A stretch of DNA of 64,000 nt from NCBI RefSeq assembly GCF_022819085.1, contig NZ_JALHAG010000011.1:186001-250000 (forward strand), read 5' to 3'. Of this stretch, positions 43,245-55,400 are shown piece after piece. The notes below the pieces were generated by a model. That model was not told where the DNA came from, searched no databases, and saw only the letters and a list, made by a program, of their open reading frames with translations. Both the position numbers and the translations under genes were made by a program. The stretch comes from Planococcus ruber (GTDB lineage: Bacteria > Bacillota > Bacilli > Bacillales_A > Planococcaceae). How positions within the stretch are numbered: the first letter of the stretch is position 1; each line of letters starts with the position of its first letter.

Positions 43245-43805
43245 ATGAGAAGGTTCGGATTATCCATCCGCGAAAAAAGCATTGTCTGCATCGGTTTTAT
43301 GGGTGTCGGAAAAACGACTGTCGGAAAATTGCTCGCAAAAAAATTGTATCGGGGCTTTGTCGATATTGATGCCGAAATCGAGAAAGAATTCGGCATGCCC
43401 ATCCCCCTTATTTTCGAGAAGTTTGGCGAAAAAGCCTTCCGCGAAAAAGAAAAAGAACTGATCCAATTTTACAGCCAACAGCCCCTTTATGTGATTTCGG
43501 TTGGCGGCGGCGCATTTTTGCAGCAAGAAATCCGCGAAATCTGTTTAGCGGATTGCATCGTGTTGTTTCTAGACATCAGTTGGGATTCCTGGAAAGAGCG
43601 CATCCATATTCTTTCAGACAACCGGCCACTCCTTCAAGGGCGATCCATCGAAGACATCCAGAAGCTTTTTGTCGAAAGGCAGGAGATCTATTCGATGAAT
43701 CATTCGAAATTTCAAGTGGACCGTTTCGAAGCCGAAGAAGCTGCGGATTATTTGGCAGATGCATTGAAGTTGTCTTGGGAAATTCACGCGCCGCAGCCCG
43801 GCTGA
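43245..43805 (+). CDS. aroK: Shikimate kinase
   Basis: A 186-aa P-loop kinase phosphorylating shikimate at position 3 in aromatic amino-acid synthesis. The Walker A is GFMGVGKTT (residues 17-25), the shikimate-contact region DIDAEIEKEFG follows, then SVGGGAFLQQ and the lid with RPLLQGRS. The length fits the family (about 170). ATG at 43245 has a weak site (AAAGAGTGG). It is divergent from the lactonase gene. A repeat region follows. Confidence 0.9.
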   Translation: MRRFGLSIREKSIVCIGFMGVGKTTVGKLLAKKLYRGFVDIDAEIEKEFGMPIPLIFEKFGEKAFREKEKELIQFYSQQPLYVISVGGGAFLQQEIREICLADCIVLFLDISWDSWKERIHILSDNRPLLQGRSIEDIQKLFVERQEIYSMNHSKFQVDRFEAEEAADYLADALKLSWEIHAPQPG

Positions 43806-43813
43806 CTGCGAAT

Positions 43814-43850
43814 TAAAAAAGGAATGGCAGCTAAAGGTGCCATTCCTGTC
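43814..43850 (-). terminator. Hairpin with minus-strand U-run
   Basis: 10-bp stem AGGAATGGCA/TGCCATTCCT. The T-run is on the minus strand, the plus-strand tail is T-poor, so it more likely ends leftward transcripts reading through the repeat. Confidence 0.6.
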
Positions 43851-43856
43851 AGGCTG

Positions 43857-44206
43857 TCGGGAAACTAGTTGAATGAGAGCATCTACTTCTGGAATCCGCA
43901 CTGCGGCGCTATGGACAAGTGCAAAGATTATGCTCCTGCGCAAAGCTCGTCGCAAAGGAGGCGCTAAAGCGCTCCTTGACTCCCACAATAAGCCGAGAAA
44001 ACCACTCGTCTTATTGCTCCGTCCAGTCCGGAACCGCGCCGGTGCTGGAGCACTCTTTAACGACGTGGAGCAAAACTGCAGAGACGATGTTTCTTTAAAA
44101 GCCTCGTTTTAAAACACTTGCTCCTGCGCAAAGCGAATGGCCTCGCAAACCACGGTCCTTAGCTTCGCAGCTGTTTTGCGGAATATCGGGTTTTTTAACA
44201 AATTCT
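43857..44206. repeat. Dispersed intergenic repeat, long copy
   Basis: About 350 bp between aroK and the convergent formamidase gene. It shares its left end (CTAGTTGAATGAGAGC plus GGAATCCGCACTGCGGCGCT), the block TGGAGCAAA and the right end GGAATATCGGGTTT with the copy at 23793-23965. A central stretch of about 180 bp is extra. No coding potential with homology. Confidence 0.6.
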
Positions 44207-44217
44207 ATCTTTTGATG

Positions 44218-45519
44218 TTACCGATACTGCGCTTTTATTAAATCATATAAATTCGCTTCTTTTAAATAGGATTCCGGTGCGAGGAAAGTTACAGTTACGA
44301 CGCCCGGATGGCGGCCAATTTCAATCGAACCGGTTATGGTCGCACGGTTCATGATTTCCGGCACCTCCACATTAAACATCGCAGCTGCCCGCTCCAATGC
44401 ATTATCTGTCGCTGCGTTCAACGTCGGGCCCGTGCCAATAAATGAAATCGGCAAAGATTCTTCCAGCTGCGGAACATTCCACTTCTCGGCAATCCGTTGA
44501 GCGGACAGCCTTTCTTCTGCGGTAAATGGCTTGGCTGTGTATGGAAGATCTTCCACATTCGGCAAAAGAATCGGCCCTTCATTATTCAAACCTTTCAATA
44601 GGTGGACTTCTAAATGGACAATTCCTGCCACATCAGACGTATGCCCCGCAATCTCGCCGTCTCCTTGCATGGCATGCATATCTCCCAAATAAACTCCGCC
44701 CCCTGGCACTTTCACGGGACAAATCAATACCGAACCCGCTCTGACGCGGCTAATGTCCATGTGGCCGTCTGTCCGATGCGTATCGAGCTCTTCTTGCGTG
44801 CTGACGTACTCGTGAGGTGCATCGATTAAAAACGACCCAAAATCGCCGGCATTATGGGAATCCGGAATTGGCCGGGACGGTGTGGTCCCAAGCTGCCCTA
44901 AAAATGGCCGCATCCGTGCAATGGTCCCGACCAAATCATGGGGTGCAAACGTGACAATCGGATTTTGCACAGAAGCATCGGGCGTCTTCATATATGCCCG
45001 GCCATCTTGAGCAATCATTTCGGCAGCTTCCTGATTTAGCGTGATCCCGACATCGCCTTTTTCGCTAAAGAACATCGTATAGCCATTTGTGAAAACAAAT
45101 GGCGTGACGTCTGCATCACAATTGGCGCACCGGATTGCTTCACTGCCTGTCCCTTTGATGACCGTATCCGGATATAAAGTTCCACATCCCGGACATTTCA
45201 CTGCAATGAACGGATCTCCCAAAAACCGCCCTTCGACAGGACGGTCATTTCCAGAAGATGTAGCAAGCGATGTCACTTCAATGGATTTGATTTTGATGAC
45301 GATGGCATCGCCAGGTTCGGCCCCTTCGACAAAAACCGGCTTTGTTACTTCATGGCCGCCTCGGATGCAAGGTGTAATCATCGGACCCCAGCAGCCAGGC
45401 GCTGTATGTGCGATGACATGCCCGCCGCTTTTTACAGGCCCTAACATTTCCAAGTTCGGATCCAACACGCCATTGATGTATTGATTGACCATTACCGTTT
45501 CCGATGCTTTTCCGCTCAA
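44218..45519 (-). CDS. Acetamidase/formamidase family protein
   Basis: A 433-aa enzyme of the FmdA_AmdA family, releasing ammonia from formamide or acetamide. Family segments visible are GHVIAHTAPGCWGPMITP (near residues 35-52), the zinc-finger-like CPGCGTLYPDT plus RCANCDADVTP insertion (about 118-146), SHNAGDFGSFLID and VPGGGVYLGDMHAMQGDGE (near 280-298). The start is TTG at 45519 because AGGGGGAG lies 6 bases upstream; the reading to 45591 lacks a site. The Cys4-type insert is unusual to me and may bind metal. Single gene. Confidence 0.85.
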   Translation of the reverse strand: MSGKASETVMVNQYINGVLDPNLEMLGPVKSGGHVIAHTAPGCWGPMITPCIRGGHEVTKPVFVEGAEPGDAIVIKIKSIEVTSLATSSGNDRPVEGRFLGDPFIAVKCPGCGTLYPDTVIKGTGSEAIRCANCDADVTPFVFTNGYTMFFSEKGDVGITLNQEAAEMIAQDGRAYMKTPDASVQNPIVTFAPHDLVGTIARMRPFLGQLGTTPSRPIPDSHNAGDFGSFLIDAPHEYVSTQEELDTHRTDGHMDISRVRAGSVLICPVKVPGGGVYLGDMHAMQGDGEIAGHTSDVAGIVHLEVHLLKGLNNEGPILLPNVEDLPYTAKPFTAEERLSAQRIAEKWNVPQLEESLPISFIGTGPTLNAATDNALERAAAMFNVEVPEIMNRATITGSIEIGRHPGVVTVTFLAPESYLKEANLYDLIKAQYR

Positions 45520-45792
45520 TTTAACTCCCCCTATTCGTTTGACTATTCTGTCACTTTGAGTATACGGCAATCTCCAAAAGCTGACAATCACACTGCTCCC
45601 GTTGTTTCTCCCGATTCACTCTTTCCCTTTTCCACCTTCATTTTCTTTTTATCAGCTAGCTTAAGTTAGGTAGAATCCAAGCTATCGATTATAATGAAAA
45701 AGGGGTTGAAGCATCTCGCCCATCAACTAAAAAATAATCCATGAGCCTACGGTCTTTCATACAAGTTTGGAGGATTTTTTATCCGCCGCCCT

Positions 45793-45806
45793 TGAAAACG
45801 TTTTCA
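45793..45806. promoter_or_regulatory. Perfect cre (CcpA) box before proline dehydrogenase gene
   Basis: TGAAAACGTTTTCA is a perfect palindrome and a full match to the cre consensus TGWNANCGNTNWCA, 20 bp upstream of the GTG start. Confidence 0.7.
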
Positions 45807-45826
45807 TATGCATAGGAGGAAAAATA

Positions 45827-46735
45827 GTGAGTTTAACGAGAGATTTTTTTATTGCCTTGTCCAAAAACCAAGTTTTGAATAGCGGAGCTAAAAAATGGGG
45901 ACTCAAATTAGGAGCCGGCAAAGTGGTAGCCGGAACAGATATCGACAGCATGATGAAATCCGTTAAAGAGTTGAATGCGGAAGGCATCGGTGCCACCATT
46001 GATAATCTCGGAGAGTTTGTTTTCAACCGCGAGGAAGCGCTCGAAGCCAAAATGCAAATCCTTGAAACAATAGAAGCAATCCAAAAACACGGCGTCGCTG
46101 CCCATATGTCAGTCAAGTTGACCCAAGTGGGCTTGGATGTCGATCACAAGTTCTGTTTGGAAAACATGAAAGAAATTGTAGCCGCTGCCGCGGACTATGC
46201 CATCTTCGTCAATATCGATATGGAGGACTACAATCATCTCCAGCCGACGCTCGATATTGTCCACGAGCTGCTGAAAGACTACGACAACGTCGGGACCGTG
46301 ATCCAATCTTATTTATACCGTTCCGAAAAAGATTTGGAAGCCCTCCAAAACGTGCGGCTCCGCCTTGTCAAAGGGGCCTACAAAGAGATTTCCGAAGTAT
46401 CTTACCAGAGCAAACAGGACATCGACCATAACTATCTAAAATTAATCAAGATACGGCTGCAGCAAGATGTTTTTACTTCCATCGCGACGCACGACCATGT
46501 CGTCATCCATGAAGTGAAGAAATTCGCTAAAGACAACAACATTCCACGCAGCCGCTTTGAATTCCAGATGCTTTACGGCTTCCGGTCCGAAATGCAGAAA
46601 GAATTGGCGCAGGAAGGCTATGCTTTCACGACCTATGTCCCTTTCGGCCAAGACTGGTACGGTTATTATATGCGCCGGTTGGCTGAGCGGCCGCAGAACA
46701 TCAATTTAGCTTTGAAAAGCTTGATTTCTAAATAA
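45827..46735 (+). CDS. Proline dehydrogenase
   Basis: A 302-aa single-domain flavin enzyme oxidising proline to pyrroline-5-carboxylate (PutB/FadM type). Barrel motifs include DNLGEFVFNREEAL (about residues 56-69), NIDMEDYNH, RLVKGAYKE, TSIATHD and the C-terminal DWYGYYMRRLAERPQN that contacts proline. The start is GTG at 45827, with AGGAGG upstream; the longer frame from 45767 would translate through the cre box. No P5C dehydrogenase gene is adjacent. A close paralogue lies at 58888-59862. Confidence 0.9.
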   Translation: MSLTRDFFIALSKNQVLNSGAKKWGLKLGAGKVVAGTDIDSMMKSVKELNAEGIGATIDNLGEFVFNREEALEAKMQILETIEAIQKHGVAAHMSVKLTQVGLDVDHKFCLENMKEIVAAAADYAIFVNIDMEDYNHLQPTLDIVHELLKDYDNVGTVIQSYLYRSEKDLEALQNVRLRLVKGAYKEISEVSYQSKQDIDHNYLKLIKIRLQQDVFTSIATHDHVVIHEVKKFAKDNNIPRSRFEFQMLYGFRSEMQKELAQEGYAFTTYVPFGQDWYGYYMRRLAERPQNINLALKSLISK

Positions 46736-46772
46736 GAAAAGCGCTTTGGATTTTTCCAAAGCGCTTTTCTTA
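46734..46772. terminator. Bidirectional terminator
   Basis: Stem AAGAAAAGCGCTTTGGA/TCCAAAGCGCTTTTCTT with a short loop between convergent genes. Confidence 0.88.
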
Positions 46773-46779
46773 TTGTCTA

Positions 46780-47718
46780 TTATTCCAGCTCGCGAACTTT
46801 AATCGGAATCAAATCATTCATTAATCCACTTCGGTACTGCTCATACCGTTTTGGCAGCATCAATGACTCACCGAGGTTTGCCGGCGATTCGTCAATGGCG
46901 AAACCAGGCGGATCTGTCGCAATTTCAAACAGCAAATCTCCGTATTCCCGGAAGTAAATCGCGTTAAAATAGCTCCGGTCCTGAACAGGCGTTACCCCAA
47001 GCCCATAGGCTTCGATTTTCTTCTTCCAATCCAATTGGTCAGCATCGTCTTCTGCGCGCCAGGCAATGTGGTGAACCGTGCCGACGCCCATTTGGCCGGT
47101 TCCAGAGGAAGTTGTTTTTACATCCACAATATTGCCGATTTCTGCTGGTGATTGGAAACGAATAAAGTCGCCTTCTGTTCCCACTTTTTCAAATCCAAGA
47201 ACCTGCTCAAGCAATTCAGCTGTCTTTTCTGCTCGCGAAGTGAAAAGTGTCGCGCCTGCAAAACCTTTGATCGCCACTTTCGAATCGATTCCTCCGAAAC
47301 TCCAGCTATCCAAATCCCTTTCGCCTCTTTCTACGATCTCTACATGAAGACCGTGCGGATCGTCGAAGCGCAGCGAACTTTCTCCAAACCGGCTTGCCTT
47401 TTCATACGCTACTCCATAATGGGAGAGGCGTTCTTCCCAAAAGCCAAGCGCTCCCTCGGGCACAGCGTAGGAAGTGACACCCACTTGGCCATCGCCGATT
47501 CTTCCTTTATAGGCGTTCTCCCATGGAAAGAACGTCATAATGGTTCCAGGATCTCCGCCTTCATTGCCAAAATACAAATGGTACGTTCCCGGGTCATCAA
47601 AGTTGATCGTTTTCTTCACTAATCTTAATCCTAAAACACTGGCATAAAAATCCACGTTTTCCTGCGGATTTCCGACAATTGCCGTAATGTGATGGATTCC
47701 TGCCGTCCGTTTCGCCAT
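46780..47718 (-). CDS. Ring-cleaving dioxygenase, MhqO-like (glyoxalase superfamily)
   Basis: A 312-aa tandem vicinal-oxygen-chelate protein of the extradiol dioxygenase class (Bacillus MhqO/MhqA-like), thought to open hydroquinone-type rings during quinone detoxification. Two modules are seen, starting with GIHHITAIVGNPQENVDFY (residues 7-25) and ATLFTSRAEKTAELLEQVL (about 160-178). Metal ligands are in the first HHIT, in GTVHHIAWR (near 214) and in LLFEIATDPPGF (near 267). ATG at 47718 follows GGAAGGA. No MarR-type repressor is nearby. Confidence 0.86.
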   Translation of the reverse strand: MAKRTAGIHHITAIVGNPQENVDFYASVLGLRLVKKTINFDDPGTYHLYFGNEGGDPGTIMTFFPWENAYKGRIGDGQVGVTSYAVPEGALGFWEERLSHYGVAYEKASRFGESSLRFDDPHGLHVEIVERGERDLDSWSFGGIDSKVAIKGFAGATLFTSRAEKTAELLEQVLGFEKVGTEGDFIRFQSPAEIGNIVDVKTTSSGTGQMGVGTVHHIAWRAEDDADQLDWKKKIEAYGLGVTPVQDRSYFNAIYFREYGDLLFEIATDPPGFAIDESPANLGESLMLPKRYEQYRSGLMNDLIPIKVRELE

Positions 47719-47768
47719 GCGATCATTCCTTCCAACTCTTTTCTCCATCCTATCGTACCATTTTCGCT

Positions 47769-48449
47769 TTATCCGCCATTCTCTTTTTGCTTGGCCACTT
47801 CCTCTTTTTTGTGCTCTTTCTTCTTTTGCACTTGTTGTTTTTCCTCTTCTTTTTCTTTTTCTATTTGCTCTTTTTGCTGTTCTTTCAGTTCTTCAATATG
47901 CTCCATCTCTTCCTGATACTGCTCTTCCACTTCCGAAGTGGACGGGATGAACGGCTCTTCGTTATAGTCCGTCCGTCTCCCATAGCGCAGCATTTCATAA
48001 ATGATCAATCCATTATTGGGCTTTCCGTTCGCCGTCTTCATCGGCACGATATCAAATAAGACATAGTAAAAGGCATAGAAAACAAACCGATCCCAAAAAG
48101 TTCGGTATTCTTCGAGCAGTCCATTGGCAAGCATTGCATTTATGGCTAAAGCAACGGCGATATTGATTAAAATGGGCCCCGCATAGATGAGGGTATAAGC
48201 AATTTTCCCTTTTGAGCGCAAGTCATCATACGAATACCAGCTATATAAATGATAGTATTTCCGAATATCAAACATCCAGATTTTAACAACCCTAGGTCCA
48301 GAACCGATCGTCAGCCTCGGATTTTTTACACCGAAAATGGCGCTGACCAGCAAATAGCCTGTTTCTCTAATGAAAATCACAACAGGCAGAATAATGAAAG
48401 CAGAAATCACCAATGACAACAGGTCAGCCAATCCAAACACGTTTATCAC
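47769..48449 (-). CDS. M50-like membrane protein with degenerate zinc motif
   Basis: A 226-aa membrane protein whose layout follows M50 site-2 proteases. There is a first helix ending in FIRETGYLLVSAIFGVKN, where the zinc motif HExxH would lie but reads R-E-T-G-Y, then a LTIGSGPRV segment, a conserved AGPILINIAVALAI helix, and a second NxxP-like FDIVPM...NGKPNNG replacing NLLP..LDGG. Both histidines are lost while the glutamate remains, so proteolysis is unlikely. The C-terminal 60 residues are Glu/Lys-rich and probably a coiled coil. Start GTG; an internal GTG at codon 4 is also possible. Confidence 0.6.
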   Translation of the reverse strand: MINVFGLADLLSLVISAFIILPVVIFIRETGYLLVSAIFGVKNPRLTIGSGPRVVKIWMFDIRKYYHLYSWYSYDDLRSKGKIAYTLIYAGPILINIAVALAINAMLANGLLEEYRTFWDRFVFYAFYYVLFDIVPMKTANGKPNNGLIIYEMLRYGRRTDYNEEPFIPSTSEVEEQYQEEMEHIEELKEQQKEQIEKEKEEEKQQVQKKKEHKKEEVAKQKENGG

Positions 48450-48632
48450 ATCCCGTCAAAATCACTCAACTACTAAGATACCCGCCTGGGAATCGAGCCA
48501 ATCCTTTTTCAAAATGAAACTTTTTTGTTATATTTGTCACATTGGTACAATATTCACTGTCTTTTTAGAACGGCAGGACTTTAAGATAGAAACTAGCAGA
48601 CAGACTAAAACTGGCAGGGAGATGGATGCAGC

Positions 48633-49628
48633 TTGAAGAATAACGAAGTGTTTTATGAAAAACGGACCTGGTTGATTTCGTTCTTTTTAATTGGACTCAT
48701 GCTGTCTATTTTTATAAGCGATCAAATCATCACTTCTTCCGATGCATCCGCTTCTAAACAGGTAGCCAGCTTCTCTGCCTATGCTCCACCGCCCAACTTC
48801 CTTGAAATCCAGGAAAATGTGGAAGTGGTGAAAAACTTAGCGTACAGCGGCACGAAAGACGCCATTTTAGATATTTATTATCCTAAAAACCAATCTGAAG
48901 CCATGCCCGTTATCCTGTGGATCCATGGCGGCGGCTATATCGGCGGCTCCAAAGACAGCCGGCAAGACTATGCCATGACTTTGGCTGACGACGGTTATGT
49001 TGTAGCCAATATCAACTATGCTTTAGCACCTGAACAGAAATACCCTGGGCCGATTTTCCAGGCAAACGAAGCGATTGAATTTTTGATGGCTAATGCGGCG
49101 CAATACGGCGGCGACATGGAGCGGTTTTTTGTCGGCGGGGATTCCGCTGGCGCACAAATTGCCAGCCAAGTGGCGGCGGTCATTTCAAACGCTGAGCTAG
49201 CGGCAGCCATGGACATCCTCCCCGCTGCAAGCGCCGAGCAGTTGAAAGGTGCCGTATTGCTTTGCGGCCTGTACGATATGGATACCGTGCGCGCCACTCA
49301 GTTTCCAAATCTCGAAAACTTTTTGGCTGCTTATACAGGAACGGAAGTTTTCGAGTCATTCGAACGTATTGACGAACTGTCGACCGTCAACCATATCACG
49401 GATGCTTATCCTCCTGTATTTTTGACGGTAGGAGATGCTGATCCTTTCGTTAGCCAGTCCGAAGAATTGAAAGAAGTGCTGCTTCATCAAAATATTCCAG
49501 TGGAAAGCCTCTTTTTTGAAGGCACCAATAAGCAGTTGAAGCATGAATATCAATATGCTTTGGATACGGAAGAAGCACAGGAAGCTTTAAAAAGAACCTT
49601 GAATTTTTTATTCGTCAATAGCCAATAA
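48633..49628 (+). CDS. Alpha/beta hydrolase (BD-FAE/HSL-like), membrane-anchored or secreted
   Basis: A 331-aa esterase/lipase-like hydrolase with an N-terminal hydrophobic segment (about residues 12-28) acting as anchor or signal. The oxyanion motif IHGGGYIGGS is near 96-105, the nucleophile in GGDSAGAQ near 169, the acid in VGDADPFV near 270, and the histidine in LKHEYQY near 303. An acyl ester or lactone outside the cell is the likely substrate. The start is TTG at 48633 with a GGGAG site at longish spacing; a weaker GTG lies four codons on. Ends at a terminator. Confidence 0.82.
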   Translation: MKNNEVFYEKRTWLISFFLIGLMLSIFISDQIITSSDASASKQVASFSAYAPPPNFLEIQENVEVVKNLAYSGTKDAILDIYYPKNQSEAMPVILWIHGGGYIGGSKDSRQDYAMTLADDGYVVANINYALAPEQKYPGPIFQANEAIEFLMANAAQYGGDMERFFVGGDSAGAQIASQVAAVISNAELAAAMDILPAASAEQLKGAVLLCGLYDMDTVRATQFPNLENFLAAYTGTEVFESFERIDELSTVNHITDAYPPVFLTVGDADPFVSQSEELKEVLLHQNIPVESLFFEGTNKQLKHEYQYALDTEEAQEALKRTLNFLFVNSQ

Positions 49629-49664
49629 AAAACGGGCCTGCCTTGTGCAGAGCCCGTTTTTTGC
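49629..49664. terminator. Bidirectional terminator
   Basis: Stem AAACGGGC/GCCCGTTT with a 14-base interior and T6 tail, between convergent genes. Confidence 0.75.
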
Positions 49665-49669
49665 ATTCT

Positions 49670-51843
<2,174 letters not shown>

Positions 51844-51845
51844 TT

Positions 51846-51873
51846 ATTATAGCACGCTAGAACGGCATTTCAA
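51846..51873 (-). promoter_or_regulatory. SigA promoter for the xpt riboswitch transcript
   Basis: TTGAAA and TATAAT separated by 16 bases, ending 23 bases before the aptamer. Confidence 0.75.
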
Positions 51874-51954
51874 GCCATATGAAAATAAAAGAGAATTCGA
51901 ATAATTGATGTCGCTGCTGCATTTTCTACTGCTTTTAAGGCCCAGCAAACCTTC

Positions 51955-52347
51955 TTAAACGTATAAATGCTTTTCCAGTTCCGCGCGGATCGCTTCCGGA
52001 ATTTTCTCGGATTTCTGCTCGGCGAGATTATAGTTTACATAGGTGACCGCATTTTTTGCACAAACTTCCCCATTTTGGTAAAGCTCTTCATACAGCTCTA
52101 AACTGGAGTTGCCGATCCGCTTCACCCAGACACGAACTTCAACATCTGTGCCAAAATAGATCTGTTTCACAAATTCCAATGTGGTTTTAATGATCACCAT
52201 TTTCCACTTGGCAAAATCATGGTCAGGCGTAAACAGGCTGAACAACGGATTTCTGGCCGCTTCGAACCAGACTGGCAGGGTCGTATTGTTGATATGGCCG
52301 ACCCCATCCGTCTCTGAAACTCTTGGCGATAATGTGGTTTGATACAT
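51955..52347 (-). CDS. Acyl-CoA thioesterase, 4HBT-like
   Basis: A 130-aa hotdog-fold thioesterase. The SPRVSETDGVGHINNTTLPVWFEAAR segment (about residues 7-32) has the family aspartate and HxN pattern. It is clearly related to the thioesterase in the acyl-CoA operon (5620-6027), but diverged. ATG at 52347 follows a GGGAG site; upstream codons to 52395 are not needed. It stands alone between the xpt riboswitch and the terminator of the protease gene. Confidence 0.82.
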   Translation of the reverse strand: MYQTTLSPRVSETDGVGHINNTTLPVWFEAARNPLFSLFTPDHDFAKWKMVIIKTTLEFVKQIYFGTDVEVRVWVKRIGNSSLELYEELYQNGEVCAKNAVTYVNYNLAEQKSEKIPEAIRAELEKHLYV

Positions 52348-52418
52348 AAACTCCAACTCCCTTTCGCAGCTACTAACTAAATCCCATCTTATCACCTTCC
52401 CGCTCTTTCTCCATATAA

Positions 52419-52450
52419 AAACCGAAAGGGATGTGAATCCCTTCCGGTTT
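52419..52450 (-). terminator. Terminator of the Bpr-like protease gene
   Basis: Stem AACCG.AAGGGAT/ATCCCTT.CGGTT with a minus-strand TTTTT tail, 5 bp after the stop at 52455. Confidence 0.8.
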
Positions 52451-52454
52451 CCAG

Positions 52455-55400
52455 TTATTCTTCAATGTTGATGTACAGTTTGCCGGCAGCCGCTTTTCTC
52501 GTTTCGTTTTTAAAGCTGTCGACCACTTTCGCTTCAATCATGGCGCCGTTGGCCGTGGTGCCATAAGGAACGGTCCAATAGCCCACATAATGCCCATCGC
52601 CTTGCTCCATCATCGGCAGTTCCGTTGCATTTGACACGTTGGTCAATGGCATATGGATGCTGAAGCTCGCTTTTAAGCCTGGAGCGGAATCGAATTCGAT
52701 TTTCACGCTTCTGCCAGTCGTCAAGTGAACGTCTTCTGAAGGCGTCAAGTTCTCAATGGCAGGAGCCGTAAATTGAGCCGTGATCGTCACCGTCTCCGAG
52801 ACCTCATTTCCAGCCGCATCGACCGCTTTGACTTCAATGACATTTTTGCCGTTATCCAGCAAAATGCGTTTGGAGAATGTGCCATCGCCAATGGATGCCG
52901 CTTGTCCGTTGACGGTTACCGATTCCAAGTGTTCATCGGCAATCGTCCCTTCCACAGTCACCGTTTCACGGTTTGTTTTTTCACCGTCTACCGGATTCGT
53001 AATGGCAAGATCTGGTGCTTCGGTATCCAGCACAACCGTCACGGAAGAAGATTTGCCCGTTTCTTGTCCATTTAATGTGGAGACAGCGACCAGTTCGTTG
53101 CTGCCTTCTTCCAGTTCAATCGGCAATTCGAACGTTCCGTCAGCGGCAGTTTCTACAGTCCCAGCCTCTTCTCCATTGTTTTCCAATTCAATGACTGTTG
53201 TCGGCGATGCTTTCCCTTCGACCGTCGCGTTTGCTTCATTTGTAACCTGCCCGTCTTTAGGAGAGGTGATGATCGGTGCATTCACTTCATAGCTGACGCG
53301 TGCACGGATCATGTAATTTCCTTCCTCTGCAGGAACCTGTGACCAAGCGCCAGAGACATGCTGATAACTTCTCTTCGCATTTTCACCGGTTTCATCTGTC
53401 GCCAGTCCAGGAGAATTCGGGTTCGCCACTGTCTGGCGGTAGACCATATAGAAGTCGCCTTCAACGATAATATTGTGTTGCGCCAAATCGACGACTGTCC
53501 ACTCGCCATTTCGCAAGGCTTCTCCCTCAATCGGGCCAGCCAGCATTTTGCCCGGCGTCCCTTCTGCACCCGAGGCATCCCACACTTCTACAGCAAATTC
53601 CGTACCGCCCGGGCTTGGCCATTCCGTATCCCAGAAGCGGAACACGCCGTCTGTGACTATGCCGGATTCCTTGCCTTCAGGAAGCGACATTTTCACTGCC
53701 CATGCATTTCCTGCTGCATTATACGCCCGTGCATTTTCTGCGCTGCCGTCATCGTAGCCGATTTCTCCGCCCGGATACGTATAGAACGGCTCAAGCGCCA
53801 AGCTGACTTCCACAGCTTCCGCACCGATCGTTACAGGAACTTCTTTGCTGTAATAGCCTCTTGATACCACTTTCAACGTATATTCGCCTTCATAAGCGTT
53901 CAATGAATAACTGCCGTCTTCCGCAGTTTCCACAGGAGAGATATTGGCATCTTCCACAAGAAGGACAGTCGCACCTTCAATCCCTTCGCCGGTCGCTTCA
54001 TCAGTGATGGTCCCGCTGACCGTATTTTGCGCAACTTCTTCCAGCGTGAAGTTCGCTTGCGTAGTTGCATCCGCTTCAATCGTCACCGATTTTTCTTCCG
54101 ATTGATAACCGTAGGCTTCCGCTTTCACAGTGAACTCGCCAGGGCTATGCGTCAACGAATATGTGCCATCCGCTGGGTTCGAGTAAACTGAGCGCCCGGA
54201 CTCCAATACTCTCACTTGCGCGCCAAGCGGCAATAAAGTCGGATTCACTGGAACTTCTACCGTCGGCAATTGTTCTTTAGCCGGAACACTTGGATGGATT
54301 TTCGCAGGATCAATCGGATTTTTCACCGATTCTTTATCCTTCTCTTTCACAAGCCCCAATCCAATTCCTCTATTTGCCGCTGCTTTTTCATTTGCTTTGC
54401 CATTTCCTTTAGTTGCTGAATTTCCTTTCGCATTTTTTCCTTTCGAAACTTTTCCAGTTTCTGAAACGTCCGCCAACGCTACGTCATCGATATACCAGCC
54501 GTCTTTAACGACACTGCCATCTGAATAGGCATTGAATGCCAAATAGATTCGCTGTCCGCTATAGTCGCCCAAATCGATTTCTGCATCCGTCCACTCGCCG
54601 GTCTCACCTTGGAATGTCTGCAATTGCGTCCATTCCTGCTGATCGGCAGAGACGAATACATGGCCATAATCCCATGCTGTTCCTGAAGACGATTGTTCGA
54701 AACTGTGCCAATGCTTAAATTGCAAGTATGCTTGCCCTTCCGGCAGATCGACCGGCGGCAATACAAGCGTTGCATTCATATTGGAATCATAAGCACCGTC
54801 CAAGTTCGTTGCATAAACTTTCTCGCCTGATGCTGCGTTTCCAGGACCTGAAGTCGGAACCCCATGTTCCCAGCTGTTCATTTCACCAAATGAAGTCCAG
54901 CCTGCCGCTGCGCCTTCAAAATCTTCAAAATACCCGACTGTGATTCCCGGTTTTACTTCGACTGTGTATTCTTCAGAAGAAATTTCGTTATTGCCAAAAT
55001 CATTGATGGTCCATTTGTAAACGAATGATTCGCCTGAAACCGCTGATCCAGGAACAATCACTCTAAATTCGCCTGATTTGAAATCACCGGCTGTGCGAGC
55101 GGCATCCAGCTGCTGCCAGTCGCCATTTTCATCCAAATAATTCAGCTTTACAGAAGAAATGCTGATATTGTCTTGTACTGAAACCGTTAACGGCAACTCC
55201 ATTCCTTCATAAGTTTCTGCTGGCGCTGCGTGCTCAAAAGTAGGAGCTTCCAGGTCATCGCCTTGCTTTGAAACTTGGCCTTCCAATTTGCCGATGCCGT
55301 CCAAAATTGAGCTGACTGCTTCATAGGCATCAACCAGCCCGTAGCCATACCCATGGTTTGGCGATTCAGGATAGGTGCTGTCTGTCAGCGGTGTCGCCGT

